Origin: Terriglobia bacterium | Lineage (GTDB): Bacteria > Acidobacteriota > Terriglobia > Terriglobales > Acidobacteriaceae | Assembly (NCBI GenBank): GCA_020073665.1 | Contig: JAIQEU010000006.1 | Coordinates: 310,001 to 374,000 of the forward strand | Direction of reading: 5' to 3' | DNA length: 64,000 nucleotides | Notes under the pieces: model-generated | Database searches by the model: none | Seen by the model: only the letters and a program-made list of their open reading frames with translations | What the model was told of the DNA's origin: nothing | Part shown: piece after piece, positions 34,914 to 42,992 of the stretch | Numbering within the stretch: position 1 is the stretch's first letter | Layout of the letters: every line of letters begins with the position of its first letter | Position numbers and translations under genes: made by a program

Positions 34914-35711
34914 TTACGGACAAGTCCGTTGTTCTTCCCAACTACCTCCCCATCCAGCCTCCGGGTGTTCTTTGTGGTAGCGCGCCGCGTCGGGCATGAG
35001 GTCGCAGAGTGTCCGGCAACCGACGCGTGAAGTGAGACACGATACGTTAATGTTGCGTCCCGCACGACTTTCAGAATTCGTTGCGGACGGGGTGACCCAG
35101 ACCTCAACTCCTTCGCCTAGTCCGTTGTCAACGTTTAGGTTTGTCCATCCGACTACGTATCGGCTGAGTTCAGGCCAAGGTGGTTTCACCGAAGAGTACT
35201 CTTGTAGCACATAGTCGGGAATTCCGGGTTCAAGGCTCCACATTCCGCCGAGCCACTCATCTTTGCCTTCTACGAGCACTTGCGCTGACACTCTTTCCAC
35301 CCGACCTTGGTTCATGTCGATACCCCCACCTGCGGTCCAAAGGCGCAGGCCGACGACCTGTCGGAAACGGGGGTTGGCATTGAGTATGTCAACAGCTTTT
35401 GTCACGATGCTTTCAAATCGTTGACGATGGCCGGTCAAGTTCCCGAAGTACCATGGGTTTACTTCAACGACGTACTCGTATGCGCCGCGAGACTTGTCAT
35501 GTGGACTCCAGCGGTATCCACCGTACCTTTCGACTGCCGACAACGCCGATTCTTCCGTGTCGCCAATGTTGATGCCATTCAAAGTAGTTAGCACCTGAGA
35601 CACGCGATGGGCTTCGTAGCTCAGATACAGTCGAAGCGAAAGGTAAAGGCCGATACTGATGACAACGAGTAGCGCAACGATTCTTGCCGTTCTTTTCGCT
35701 GCCCTGCTCAT
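34914..35711 (-). CDS. Membrane-anchored hypothetical protein
   Basis: 265 aa from ATG 35711. One N-terminal helix (ARIVALLVVISIGLYLSLRL) anchors a soluble domain of unknown family. Near its C-terminus it has three Cys (NVSCLTSRVGCRTLCDLMP). Composition is closer to 50% GC than its neighbours, suggesting an acquired gene. The start was chosen because TACAAT ends 7 nt upstream; in-frame ATGs further upstream (35720, 35744, 35768) would lie on or before the promoter. Confidence 0.6.
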   Translation of the reverse strand: MSRAAKRTARIVALLVVISIGLYLSLRLYLSYEAHRVSQVLTTLNGINIGDTEESALSAVERYGGYRWSPHDKSRGAYEYVVEVNPWYFGNLTGHRQRFESIVTKAVDILNANPRFRQVVGLRLWTAGGGIDMNQGRVERVSAQVLVEGKDEWLGGMWSLEPGIPDYVLQEYSSVKPPWPELSRYVVGWTNLNVDNGLGEGVEVWVTPSATNSESRAGRNINVSCLTSRVGCRTLCDLMPDAARYHKEHPEAGWGGSWEEQRTCP

Positions 35712-35718
35712 GCACAGC

Positions 35719-35724
35719 ATTGTA
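35719..35724 (-). promoter_or_regulatory. -10 element TACAAT
   Basis: TACAAT on the minus strand ends 7 nt before the ATG at 35711; same geometry as other leaderless candidates here. Confidence 0.5.
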
Positions 35725-35834
35725 CCCGGGCGAAGTAATCTCATGGCATAGCTGTTGTAGCAGGTCATCCCACCACTTATTTTGACAGCACAATCATGAG
35801 CTAGCCTGATAGCCTCTAAGATCGACCATCAGCA

Positions 35835-37127
35835 ATGAGAGGACCCTCCACCATAGTCGTCCTGCCCGCCCGGAACATATCCGGCTCCCTCCGCCTACCC
35901 GGCGACAAATCCATCTCGCACCGCTATGCCATGCTGGCTGCGATCGCAGAAGGTACCACGCGTCTCGAGAATTTCTCCACCGGAGCGGATTGCGCCAGCA
36001 CTCTGTGCTGCCTGAAGACGCTCGGTGTCCAGTGGGAGCGAAAAGAGCAGGAAGTCATCATTCACGGCCGCGGGCCGACGCTGCAGCCGCCCACCGCGCC
36101 TCTCGACTGCGGCAACTCCGGCTCCACCATGCGCATGCTGAGCGGCATCCTGGCCGGACAGGAATTCAGCAGCGAGCTTATCGGCGACGAGTCGCTCTCC
36201 CGACGGCCGATGGCGCGGGTCATCACGCCGCTGGAAGCCATGGGCGCGCGGATTACTTCTGCCGACGGTGGCCGGCCGCCGCTGCGTGTCTCCGGCGGAA
36301 ATCTGCGCGCAATCGACTACCAGATGCCGGTGGCCAGCGCGCAGGTGAAGACCGCGTTGCTGTTTGCCGGGCTGTACGCCCATGGCGAGACCCGCGTCAC
36401 CGAACCAGTGCGCACTCGCGATCATGGAGAACTGGCGCTGAGGGCGTTTGGCGCGACGGTGAACCAGAGCGGAAATCAGGCGCGCATTGTGGGCGGGCAG
36501 AAGCTGCATGCCATCGAGGCCCAGGTTCCCGGAGACCTCTCCAGCGCTGCATTTTTTCTGTGCGCGGCGGCGCTGTTTCCCGGCGCGCAACTCGTCATCG
36601 AGCGGTTGCTCATGAATCCCACTCGCGCTCGCCTGCTCGATATCCTGGTCTCCATGGGCGTGGGCATCTCCATCACCCAACTGGAAGAGCAGCATGGCGA
36701 AGTCGTCGGCACGGTGCAGGCGGAAGGCCGCACGCTGAAGGGCGCCACCATCCAGGGAGCGGACAGCGCCGCGCTGATCGATGAGATCCCGGTGCTGGCG
36801 GCGATTGCCCCATACACTTCGTCGGGAATGGAAATCCGCGACGCGCGCGAACTGCGGGTGAAGGAGTCCGACCGCATCGCGGCCGTTGCGGCCAACCTGC
36901 GCGCCATGGGAGCTCAAGTCGAGGAACGCGACGACGGATTGAAGATACCCGGCGGCCAGGCGCTACACGGCGCAGAAGTGGATTCCCAAGGCGATCACCG
37001 CATTGCCATGGCCTTTGCGGTGGCGGCGCTGCGGGCGAAAGGCGAGACCGCCATCCGCAATGCCAACGCGGCCGTCATCTCGTTCCCTGGGTTCTTCGAT
37101 GTGCTGGAGAGTGTGGTACAGAGGTGA
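35835..37127 (+). CDS. aroA: 3-phosphoshikimate 1-carboxyvinyltransferase (EPSP synthase)
   Basis: 430 aa. Transfers enolpyruvate from PEP to shikimate-3-phosphate in aromatic amino-acid synthesis. Motifs: LPGDKSISHRYAMLAAIAEG, LDCGNSGSTMRMLSGILAG, SLSRRPM, ARELRVKESDRIAA and the late GDHRIAMAFAVAAL. Full length. No Shine-Dalgarno is obvious before the ATG; TAAGAT (35817-35822) lies 12 nt upstream, so a very short leader is possible. No other aro genes are nearby. Confidence 0.96.
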   Translation: MRGPSTIVVLPARNISGSLRLPGDKSISHRYAMLAAIAEGTTRLENFSTGADCASTLCCLKTLGVQWERKEQEVIIHGRGPTLQPPTAPLDCGNSGSTMRMLSGILAGQEFSSELIGDESLSRRPMARVITPLEAMGARITSADGGRPPLRVSGGNLRAIDYQMPVASAQVKTALLFAGLYAHGETRVTEPVRTRDHGELALRAFGATVNQSGNQARIVGGQKLHAIEAQVPGDLSSAAFFLCAAALFPGAQLVIERLLMNPTRARLLDILVSMGVGISITQLEEQHGEVVGTVQAEGRTLKGATIQGADSAALIDEIPVLAAIAPYTSSGMEIRDARELRVKESDRIAAVAANLRAMGAQVEERDDGLKIPGGQALHGAEVDSQGDHRIAMAFAVAALRAKGETAIRNANAAVISFPGFFDVLESVVQR

Positions 37128-37137
37128 AATCAGAACC

Positions 37138-37191
37138 CACCACGGAGGCCGGAGAAGACAATTACTTGTTTTTCTCCGTGCCTCTGTGGTG
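37138..37191. terminator. Long imperfect hairpin between convergent genes
   Basis: CACCACGGAGGCCGGAGAA (37138-37156) pairs with TTCTCCGTGCCTCTGTGGTG (37172-37191) with one mismatch and one bulge, then GAAAGATTTT. It lies between aroA and the minus-strand gene ending at 37201. It probably terminates aroA transcription; the T-run is weak. Confidence 0.55.
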
Positions 37192-37200
37192 AAAGATTTT

Positions 37201-37767
37201 CTAATGAATTTCTTCGCTCTTGCCGTCGTACTTCACTTTGCCGGTTGACTGGTTGAAGCGGTCAACATCTTCATTGGTGTACGTCTTTGACGCTTTCTGC
37301 GGAGCACTCCTGCCCACCAGCAGCTGCGACAAGCCCTGGCTGTACTGGAACGACGACACGGTAAAGTCTCGGGCGTGCCCATGTCCATGCCGTTCCGCCC
37401 CTTCCGCGCCGGCCTGCATACCCGCTTCCGGAGCAACCATCAGCGGTGCGACCACCACCGGTGACGAGGCGTTCGGCCCGTACCACACCGGCACGGTGTA
37501 CACGCCTACTTGGGGTGTGTTGACGATAGAGAGCGTGGCGTTGGTGGCGCCGGCCACGTTTCCGAAGGTGGCGTTGCTTGCGCCCACCGGATCCGGAGAA
37601 ACTGATTCCAGCGTGACCGAAGGGGTAACAACGCGGGGCACGAACGGAGCGGCATAAACTCCGTAAGACGGTACCCAGTTGCTGGCGGTACCACCAATCA
37701 CCGTCGCTTGCGCGGCCGCAAATCCGCACAGCGCTAATACCAAGGCAAGAATCGTGAGTTGACGCAT
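37201..37767 (-). CDS. Secreted hypothetical protein, 188 aa
   Basis: Signal peptide MRQLTILALVLALCGFAAAQ followed by a Pro/Val/Ala-rich low-complexity region (VPRVVTPSVTLESVSPDP, VPVWYGPN), a short His-rich patch (RHGHGHARDF) and a charged C-terminus with KTYTNEDVDRFNQSTGKVKY. No domain is recognised. GAGGAGGATC precedes the ATG. Probably periplasmic or surface-exposed. Confidence 0.65.
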   Translation of the reverse strand: MRQLTILALVLALCGFAAAQATVIGGTASNWVPSYGVYAAPFVPRVVTPSVTLESVSPDPVGASNATFGNVAGATNATLSIVNTPQVGVYTVPVWYGPNASSPVVVAPLMVAPEAGMQAGAEGAERHGHGHARDFTVSSFQYSQGLSQLLVGRSAPQKASKTYTNEDVDRFNQSTGKVKYDGKSEEIH

Positions 37768-37949
37768 AGGGATCCTCCTCGAACCGGGGCAATTTTTTAA
37801 TATTTCTCAGGGCGCAAACCCAGGGTGATCGCTTTCAGGGGAGGAAAGTCAGACCTGGAGGTAAGCCAGCCCGTGTAACTCCGACGCCAGCATCATACAC
37901 CGGAAACCCCGATCTGGCACCCGAAACCCGGCTCTGGGCGCGGGTTTCG

Positions 37950-38975
37950 TCAGTTTCCGACATAACGGGCATAGAGACTTCTGGCCACGGCGGTATCGGT
38001 TGTGCCTTTGATGATGGCGCGGCCGTCGGGAAACAGGGTTACTTCATAGGGCTCAGGCCAGAACTTCAAAACGAAGGCGTTGTGTCGCACCGCGCCATGA
38101 GGGCTAAGCCGTTGGCTCATTTCGGCAAAGTCCAGCGGCCGGTGGCGTTCGTGGATTTGTACCGAGTTGCGCCCGCATAGGGTGATATGCGGACGTCCCT
38201 CCCCGGCCAGGTGGACGAAATCCTTCAGTCCGCAGGCCCGGCATCCAATGCGGGGCTTGGACGCTCCCACTTCCGCCCGCTGGTTGTGCCAGACGTCGAA
38301 CGAAAGCAGGGTCCGCCGCAGTTGCTCTTCGGCTCCCACCATCAGCTTCAGGGCTTCTGTGACCGCGATCGAGGCCGCCAGGTTCACCGCCGAATTAAGG
38401 ATGCCGGCGGTCTCGCAGGTTTCAATCGCACCGCGCGGAGAATCGGGGAAAACGCAGGCCAGGCAAGCAGTTTTCCCAGGCAAGATGTTCAGCGACACGC
38501 CGTAGCTGCCCACCGCCGCGGTGTAAATCCAGGGCAGGGAAGCCTGCACTGCGAAGTCGTTAATCAGGTAGCGGGTCTCGAAATTGTCGGTGCCGTCGAG
38601 GATGAGCTGCATGCCTTCCAGCAGCGCCGCGATGTTGTCGGGAGTCAGGTCCGCGACCTGGGGCTCAACTACAATCTGCGAATTGAAGGCCGCGATCCTG
38701 CGCGCGGCGGCGATGGCTTTGGGCAGCGACTCGGCGGCATCGGCTTCATCGAACAGCGTTTGCCGCTGCAGGTTGCTGGGCTCGACGTAGTCGCGATCAA
38801 TGATCCGCAGGGTTCCCACCCCGGCTCGGGCCAGCAGCGAAGCGATCGCCGACCCGGTAGCGCCGCAGCCCACCACCGCCACGCGCGCCTCTGCCAGTCT
38901 GCGTTGTCCTTCCGGCCCTATGCCGCGGAAAAGCACCTGGCGGGAATATCGCTCGTCCGGTTCCAAAGAGGTCAC
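37950..38975 (-). CDS. ThiF/MoeB/HesA-type E1-like adenylyltransferase
   Basis: 341 aa. E1-like Rossmann domain: VAVVGCGATGSAIASLLARAG, IIDRDYVEPSNLQRQTLF, DGTDNFETRYLIND. Catalytic-type Cys in ETCETAGIL and a zinc site CLAC...CRAC. Such enzymes adenylate the C-terminus of ThiS, MoaD or other ubiquitin-like sulfur carriers. The about 80-residue C-terminal extension (ITLCGRNSVQIHERHRPLDF...) is a separate small domain. No sulfur-carrier gene is adjacent, so the pathway (thiamine, molybdopterin or other) is undecided. The GTG start follows GGAG, with TATAAT about 23 nt upstream. Confidence 0.85.
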   Translation of the reverse strand: MTSLEPDERYSRQVLFRGIGPEGQRRLAEARVAVVGCGATGSAIASLLARAGVGTLRIIDRDYVEPSNLQRQTLFDEADAAESLPKAIAAARRIAAFNSQIVVEPQVADLTPDNIAALLEGMQLILDGTDNFETRYLINDFAVQASLPWIYTAAVGSYGVSLNILPGKTACLACVFPDSPRGAIETCETAGILNSAVNLAASIAVTEALKLMVGAEEQLRRTLLSFDVWHNQRAEVGASKPRIGCRACGLKDFVHLAGEGRPHITLCGRNSVQIHERHRPLDFAEMSQRLSPHGAVRHNAFVLKFWPEPYEVTLFPDGRAIIKGTTDTAVARSLYARYVGN

Positions 38976-39180
38976 CAGTTTCTCCGCTCCAAACCATTAT
39001 TATAGGTGGCGTCGGTTTCCCGGTCAGTAAGCTGAATGGTCTTTCCGCCGGTGAACCGGCAAAAGTCCGGGTGGATGCGGGATTGGGCCGCAAACCGTAG
39101 AATCAACGCACAATACAACATTGCCTTGCGCCCGTTCATCGAACCAATGTAATCGGCCGCGGTCACGTTGAGGAGCCTGC

Positions 39181-42100
39181 TTGCGATTGAAGGAAGTGTT
39201 GTTGGGAACACTGGGACTGCTGGCGCTCACGGCGATGGTTGCCGCGAGGGCATCGGCCAGCCCAGCGGCGACCGGCTCCTCCCAGGAAGCGCCGCCAGCG
39301 CAAACAGAAACTCCGCCTCCGGTTCCTCCCGCCAACGGCGTGTCATCGTATGAAGGTCTAACCATCCAGGATGTCCGGTTTCCCCAGGTTCGTGACCAGG
39401 AGCAACAACGGCTGCGGGATGTAGTCCCGGCCAAGGCCGGAGAACCCCTTGACCGCGAGCGGGTTCGCCAGAGTGTGCAGGCGCTGTACGCCACCGGACG
39501 CTTCTCCGATATCAGCGTGGAGGCCGAACGCACCGCGAATGGCCAGGTGGAGCTGAGCTTTGATACCGTGCCAAATTATTTCATCGGCGACGTCACCGTT
39601 GAGGGAACGCCCAATCGCCCCAACCAGAACCAGGTGGTTAACGCCTCCAAGCTGCAGTTGGGTGAGCTGTACAGCAGCGCAAAACTCGATCGCGCCCTGG
39701 GCAACATCCGGCAGATCATGCAGGAGAACGGCTACTACCGTGCCACCGTCAGCGCGCAGGAACAACGGCATCCGGACACGCAACAGATCGATATTCTGAT
39801 CCAAATCGCTGCCGGAGCGCAGGCCCAAATTGGGCGCGTGACCGTGCGCGGTAATGCGGGATATTCCGACGGGCAGATCCAGGACATCGCCCACATGGAG
39901 CCCGGCGACCCAGTGACAGTGCAGCGAGTCAGCAACGCGCTTGACCGGCTGCGGAAAAAATATGAGAAGCAAAACCGCTTGCTGTCGCAGGTGTCGATTG
40001 CCTCCCGCGTCTACCGCCCCGAGGTCAATGCCGTGGATTTCACTTTCGACATCCAGCCCGGTCCCAAGGTCGACATCGCGACGGAAGGCTCCAAAATCTC
40101 GCCGCGGGTGCTGAAGCGGAATATTCCGGTCTACGAAGAGAACGCCCTTGATGATGACCTGCTCAACGAGGGCCGCCGCAACCTGCTCAACTACATGCAG
40201 AGCCGGGGATACTTCGATGCCACCGTGGGGTTGAAGAAGCACTCGGAACCTCCCGACACCGAGGTGCGGGTCATCTACGTGATTGACGAGGGCCCGCGTC
40301 ACAAGCTGGTACGGATTGACATCGCCGGAAACAAGTATTTTCCCGAAGACCTGCTGCGGTCGCTGCTGCAAGTGCAGCCTGCAGGCCGCTTTCTTTCGCA
40401 TGGCCGCTACAGCCAGGGACTGCTCAACACGGATATGCGCGGCCTGGAGAACCTCTATCGCAATAACGGATTCCAGCAGGTCAAGATCACCAGTGAAACC
40501 CTCGACAACTACCGCGGGCAGCAGAACCAGCTGGTGGTCAAGCTGACGGTGAACGAAGGTCCGCAGACGGTGGTGGGTGCGCTGCACATCGTCGGCAATA
40601 CCAACATCCGAGAGGAACAGTTTCCCGCCCTCAACACTGCCGTGGGCCAGCCATTTTCCGAGTCCAACATCGCCTCCGACCGCGACATCCTGTTGAACCA
40701 TTACTTCAACCGCGGTTTTCCCAACGCCAGTTTCGAGGCTTCGGCCAAACCTTCGCCCGACGATGCCAACCGCATGGATGTCACCTTTACTCTGCACGAG
40801 GGTGATCAGGTCTTCGTGGACCAGGTGCTGCTCTCCGGGCTCGATCACACCCGGCCATTTATTGCCCAAAGGGAACTGCAGGTGAAGTCCGGAGATCCGC
40901 TGAGCCAGTTGGGCATGCTGCGAACCCAGCAGGGACTTTATAACCTCGGCATCTTCAGCCAGGTGGACACGGCGGTGCAGAATCCGGACGGTACCGAGCG
41001 CGAGAAGAATGTGCTGGTGGATGTCCAGGAAGCCAAGCGCTACACCTTTCAATACGGCTTGGGGCTAGAGTTTCAGACCGGTCAGCCGGCGGTCGGCACC
41101 AACCAGCCGCAGGGACAGACCGGGGTAAGCCCGCGCGTCTCGTTCGAAGTGACCCGGCTCAACTTTCACGGCCTCAACCACACCATTACCTTTAAGGCCC
41201 ATGTGGGCCGCCTGCAGCAGCGCGGACTCATCAGTTACGATGCGCCCGATTTGCTGAACAGCCGTAACTGGCGGGGCTCAATCACCGCCTTTTACGACAA
41301 CACGCTGGACGTTACCACCTTTACCTCGCAGCGGCTGGAAGGCTCAGTGCAAGCGGCCGAGACCCTGACCCGTGCTGGAAATGGGACCCCAGTCAGCACC
41401 TTGCTTTACCACCTCACCTACCGCCGGGTGCGCGCCAGCAACATCGAAATCAGCTCTGACCAGATTCCTCTGCTGTCGCAACCCACACGGGTGGGTATTC
41501 CCGGGTTCACATACATTCGCGACAAGCGCGACAATCCGCTGGAGAGTACCCGGGGCAACTACACCACCGTGGATGGCGGCGTCGCCAACAGCTATTTCGG
41601 TTCCGAGGCCGATTTCAGCCGCGCGCTGATCCAGAACTCCACCTACCATTCCTTCGGAAAAAATCGCCCGGCGGGGAAGAAGTTTGTCTTCGCCCGCTCT
41701 ACCCGCATTGGAGTGGAAACCCCGTTCAGCAACACGGTGGTGATCGCTCCCGGGCAGACACTGCCCCTGAACACCACGTTGATCCCACTTCCCGAACGTT
41801 TCTTCTCAGGCGGTGGAAATTCGCATCGCGGCTTTGGGCTGAATCAGGCCGGCCCCCGGGATCCCACGTCCGGCTTCCCCCTGGGCGGAAGCGCCCTGTT
41901 TCTGAACAACCTGGAACTTCGAATGCCTCCTCCGACCCTGCCATTCTTCCAGGACAACCTTAGCTTCGCGATTTTTCACGATGCCGGCAACGTTTTCAAC
42001 ACCGGGCACGATATGCTGCACAACCTGCTGCGCTGGCAGCAGAAGAACCCCCAGTTTTGCGAGCAAGCCAAGACCGCCACCGAATGTGACTATAGCTACA

Positions 42101-42303
42101 TTTCCCACGCCATAGGCGTTGGTGTACGCTACAAGACGCCGATCGGTCCGGTCCGTTTCGATTTCGGCTATAACCTGAATCCGCCAAAGTTTCCAAGCAC
42201 GCAAACGGTGACCGATCCGGTGACGGGACTGCCGACTAGCGTTTTTGTCCCGCAACAAGCGAGCCATTTCAATATTTACTTTAGTATTGGGCAGACCTTC
42301 TGA
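39181..42303 (+). CDS. TamA/BamA-like outer-membrane assembly protein
   Basis: 1040 aa. Signal peptide (LLGTLGLLALTAMVAARASA), a Pro/Gln-rich linker, then about five or six POTRA domains (first QDVRFPQVRDQE, later GNAGYSDGQI, DIAGNKYFPEDLL, HIVGNTNIREEQF, VLLSGLDHTRPF) and a C-terminal Omp85 barrel (about 630-1040) ending NIYFSIGQTF with terminal Phe. The barrel motif VGVRYKTPIGPVRFDFGY is the conserved Omp85 end. It inserts or translocates proteins at the outer membrane. Adjacent SurA-like and TamB-like genes favour a TamA role; it is larger than E. coli TamA and has more POTRAs. TTG start. Confidence 0.88.
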   Translation: MRLKEVLLGTLGLLALTAMVAARASASPAATGSSQEAPPAQTETPPPVPPANGVSSYEGLTIQDVRFPQVRDQEQQRLRDVVPAKAGEPLDRERVRQSVQALYATGRFSDISVEAERTANGQVELSFDTVPNYFIGDVTVEGTPNRPNQNQVVNASKLQLGELYSSAKLDRALGNIRQIMQENGYYRATVSAQEQRHPDTQQIDILIQIAAGAQAQIGRVTVRGNAGYSDGQIQDIAHMEPGDPVTVQRVSNALDRLRKKYEKQNRLLSQVSIASRVYRPEVNAVDFTFDIQPGPKVDIATEGSKISPRVLKRNIPVYEENALDDDLLNEGRRNLLNYMQSRGYFDATVGLKKHSEPPDTEVRVIYVIDEGPRHKLVRIDIAGNKYFPEDLLRSLLQVQPAGRFLSHGRYSQGLLNTDMRGLENLYRNNGFQQVKITSETLDNYRGQQNQLVVKLTVNEGPQTVVGALHIVGNTNIREEQFPALNTAVGQPFSESNIASDRDILLNHYFNRGFPNASFEASAKPSPDDANRMDVTFTLHEGDQVFVDQVLLSGLDHTRPFIAQRELQVKSGDPLSQLGMLRTQQGLYNLGIFSQVDTAVQNPDGTEREKNVLVDVQEAKRYTFQYGLGLEFQTGQPAVGTNQPQGQTGVSPRVSFEVTRLNFHGLNHTITFKAHVGRLQQRGLISYDAPDLLNSRNWRGSITAFYDNTLDVTTFTSQRLEGSVQAAETLTRAGNGTPVSTLLYHLTYRRVRASNIEISSDQIPLLSQPTRVGIPGFTYIRDKRDNPLESTRGNYTTVDGGVANSYFGSEADFSRALIQNSTYHSFGKNRPAGKKFVFARSTRIGVETPFSNTVVIAPGQTLPLNTTLIPLPERFFSGGGNSHRGFGLNQAGPRDPTSGFPLGGSALFLNNLELRMPPPTLPFFQDNLSFAIFHDAGNVFNTGHDMLHNLLRWQQKNPQFCEQAKTATECDYSYISHAIGVGVRYKTPIGPVRFDFGYNLNPPKFPSTQTVTDPVTGLPTSVFVPQQASHFNIYFSIGQTF

Positions 42304-42992
42304 TGGCCAAACGATTTGCCATATTCATCTTCGGCGCACTGCTGGTCTTGGCTGGCCGGCCTGCCCGCGCGGGCGACGTGATCGATCGCATCGTGGCCAC
42401 GGTAAACCGTCACATCATTCTGCAAAGCGACTGGGAAGACGCTCTCTGCTTCGAGGCCTTCACCGCTGGCAAGCCGGTGGAGCAGCTCAGCCCCGGCGAT
42501 CGCAAGGCTGCCCTGGATCGCCTCATCGACCAGGAGTTGCTGCGCGAGCAAATCCAGGCGGCTGACTTCCCGCACGCCTCCGCCGAGGAAGTCAGCAAGC
42601 GGGTGGAGGAAGTCCGCAAGCAGTACCCAGGCTCAGAAACCGAACCGGGATGGCAGAGAACGCTTGCCCGCTATCGTCTGACCGAGAGCGAACTGAAAGG
42701 TCGGTTGGCCTTACAACTTGACCTGTTGCGCCTGGTGGATGCCCGTCTCCGGCCCACGGTGCAGATTGATTCCAGCAGCATCGAGAGCTACTACCAGCAA
42801 GAACTCCTGCCCCAGCTTCGGCAAGCTGGCGCCAAAGAAGTTCCCTTGGCCGAAGTGACTCCCAAAATCAAAGAGCTGCTTACCCAGCAGAAGATGAACC
42901 AGTTGCTCACCGCTTGGCTGCAGAACCTTCGGGCCGGAAGCGAAATCCGCACCGACGCGGGTTCGTCCTCTCCCGGAGGCCAGGCGCAGTGA
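42303..42992 (+). CDS. SurA N-terminal-domain chaperone-like protein
   Basis: 229 aa: signal peptide (AIFIFGALLVLAGRPARA), then DRIVATVNRHIILQSDWEDA, the hallmark SurA/PpiD N-terminal segment, and long helices to about 190. No parvulin PPIase domain is present; the peptide QQKMNQLLTAWLQNLRAGSE at the end matches SurA's C-terminal helix. A periplasmic chaperone for outer-membrane proteins is likely. Its ATG overlaps the TamA-like stop and its TGA overlaps the TamB GTG, so translation is coupled. Confidence 0.82.
   Translation: MAKRFAIFIFGALLVLAGRPARAGDVIDRIVATVNRHIILQSDWEDALCFEAFTAGKPVEQLSPGDRKAALDRLIDQELLREQIQAADFPHASAEEVSKRVEEVRKQYPGSETEPGWQRTLARYRLTESELKGRLALQLDLLRLVDARLRPTVQIDSSSIESYYQQELLPQLRQAGAKEVPLAEVTPKIKELLTQQKMNQLLTAWLQNLRAGSEIRTDAGSSSPGGQAQ

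Noticed and set aside
39358-41052. 564-codon minus-strand open frame opposite the TamA-like gene
   Set aside because: Antisense shadow of a well-supported Omp85 gene; no homology or start signal.
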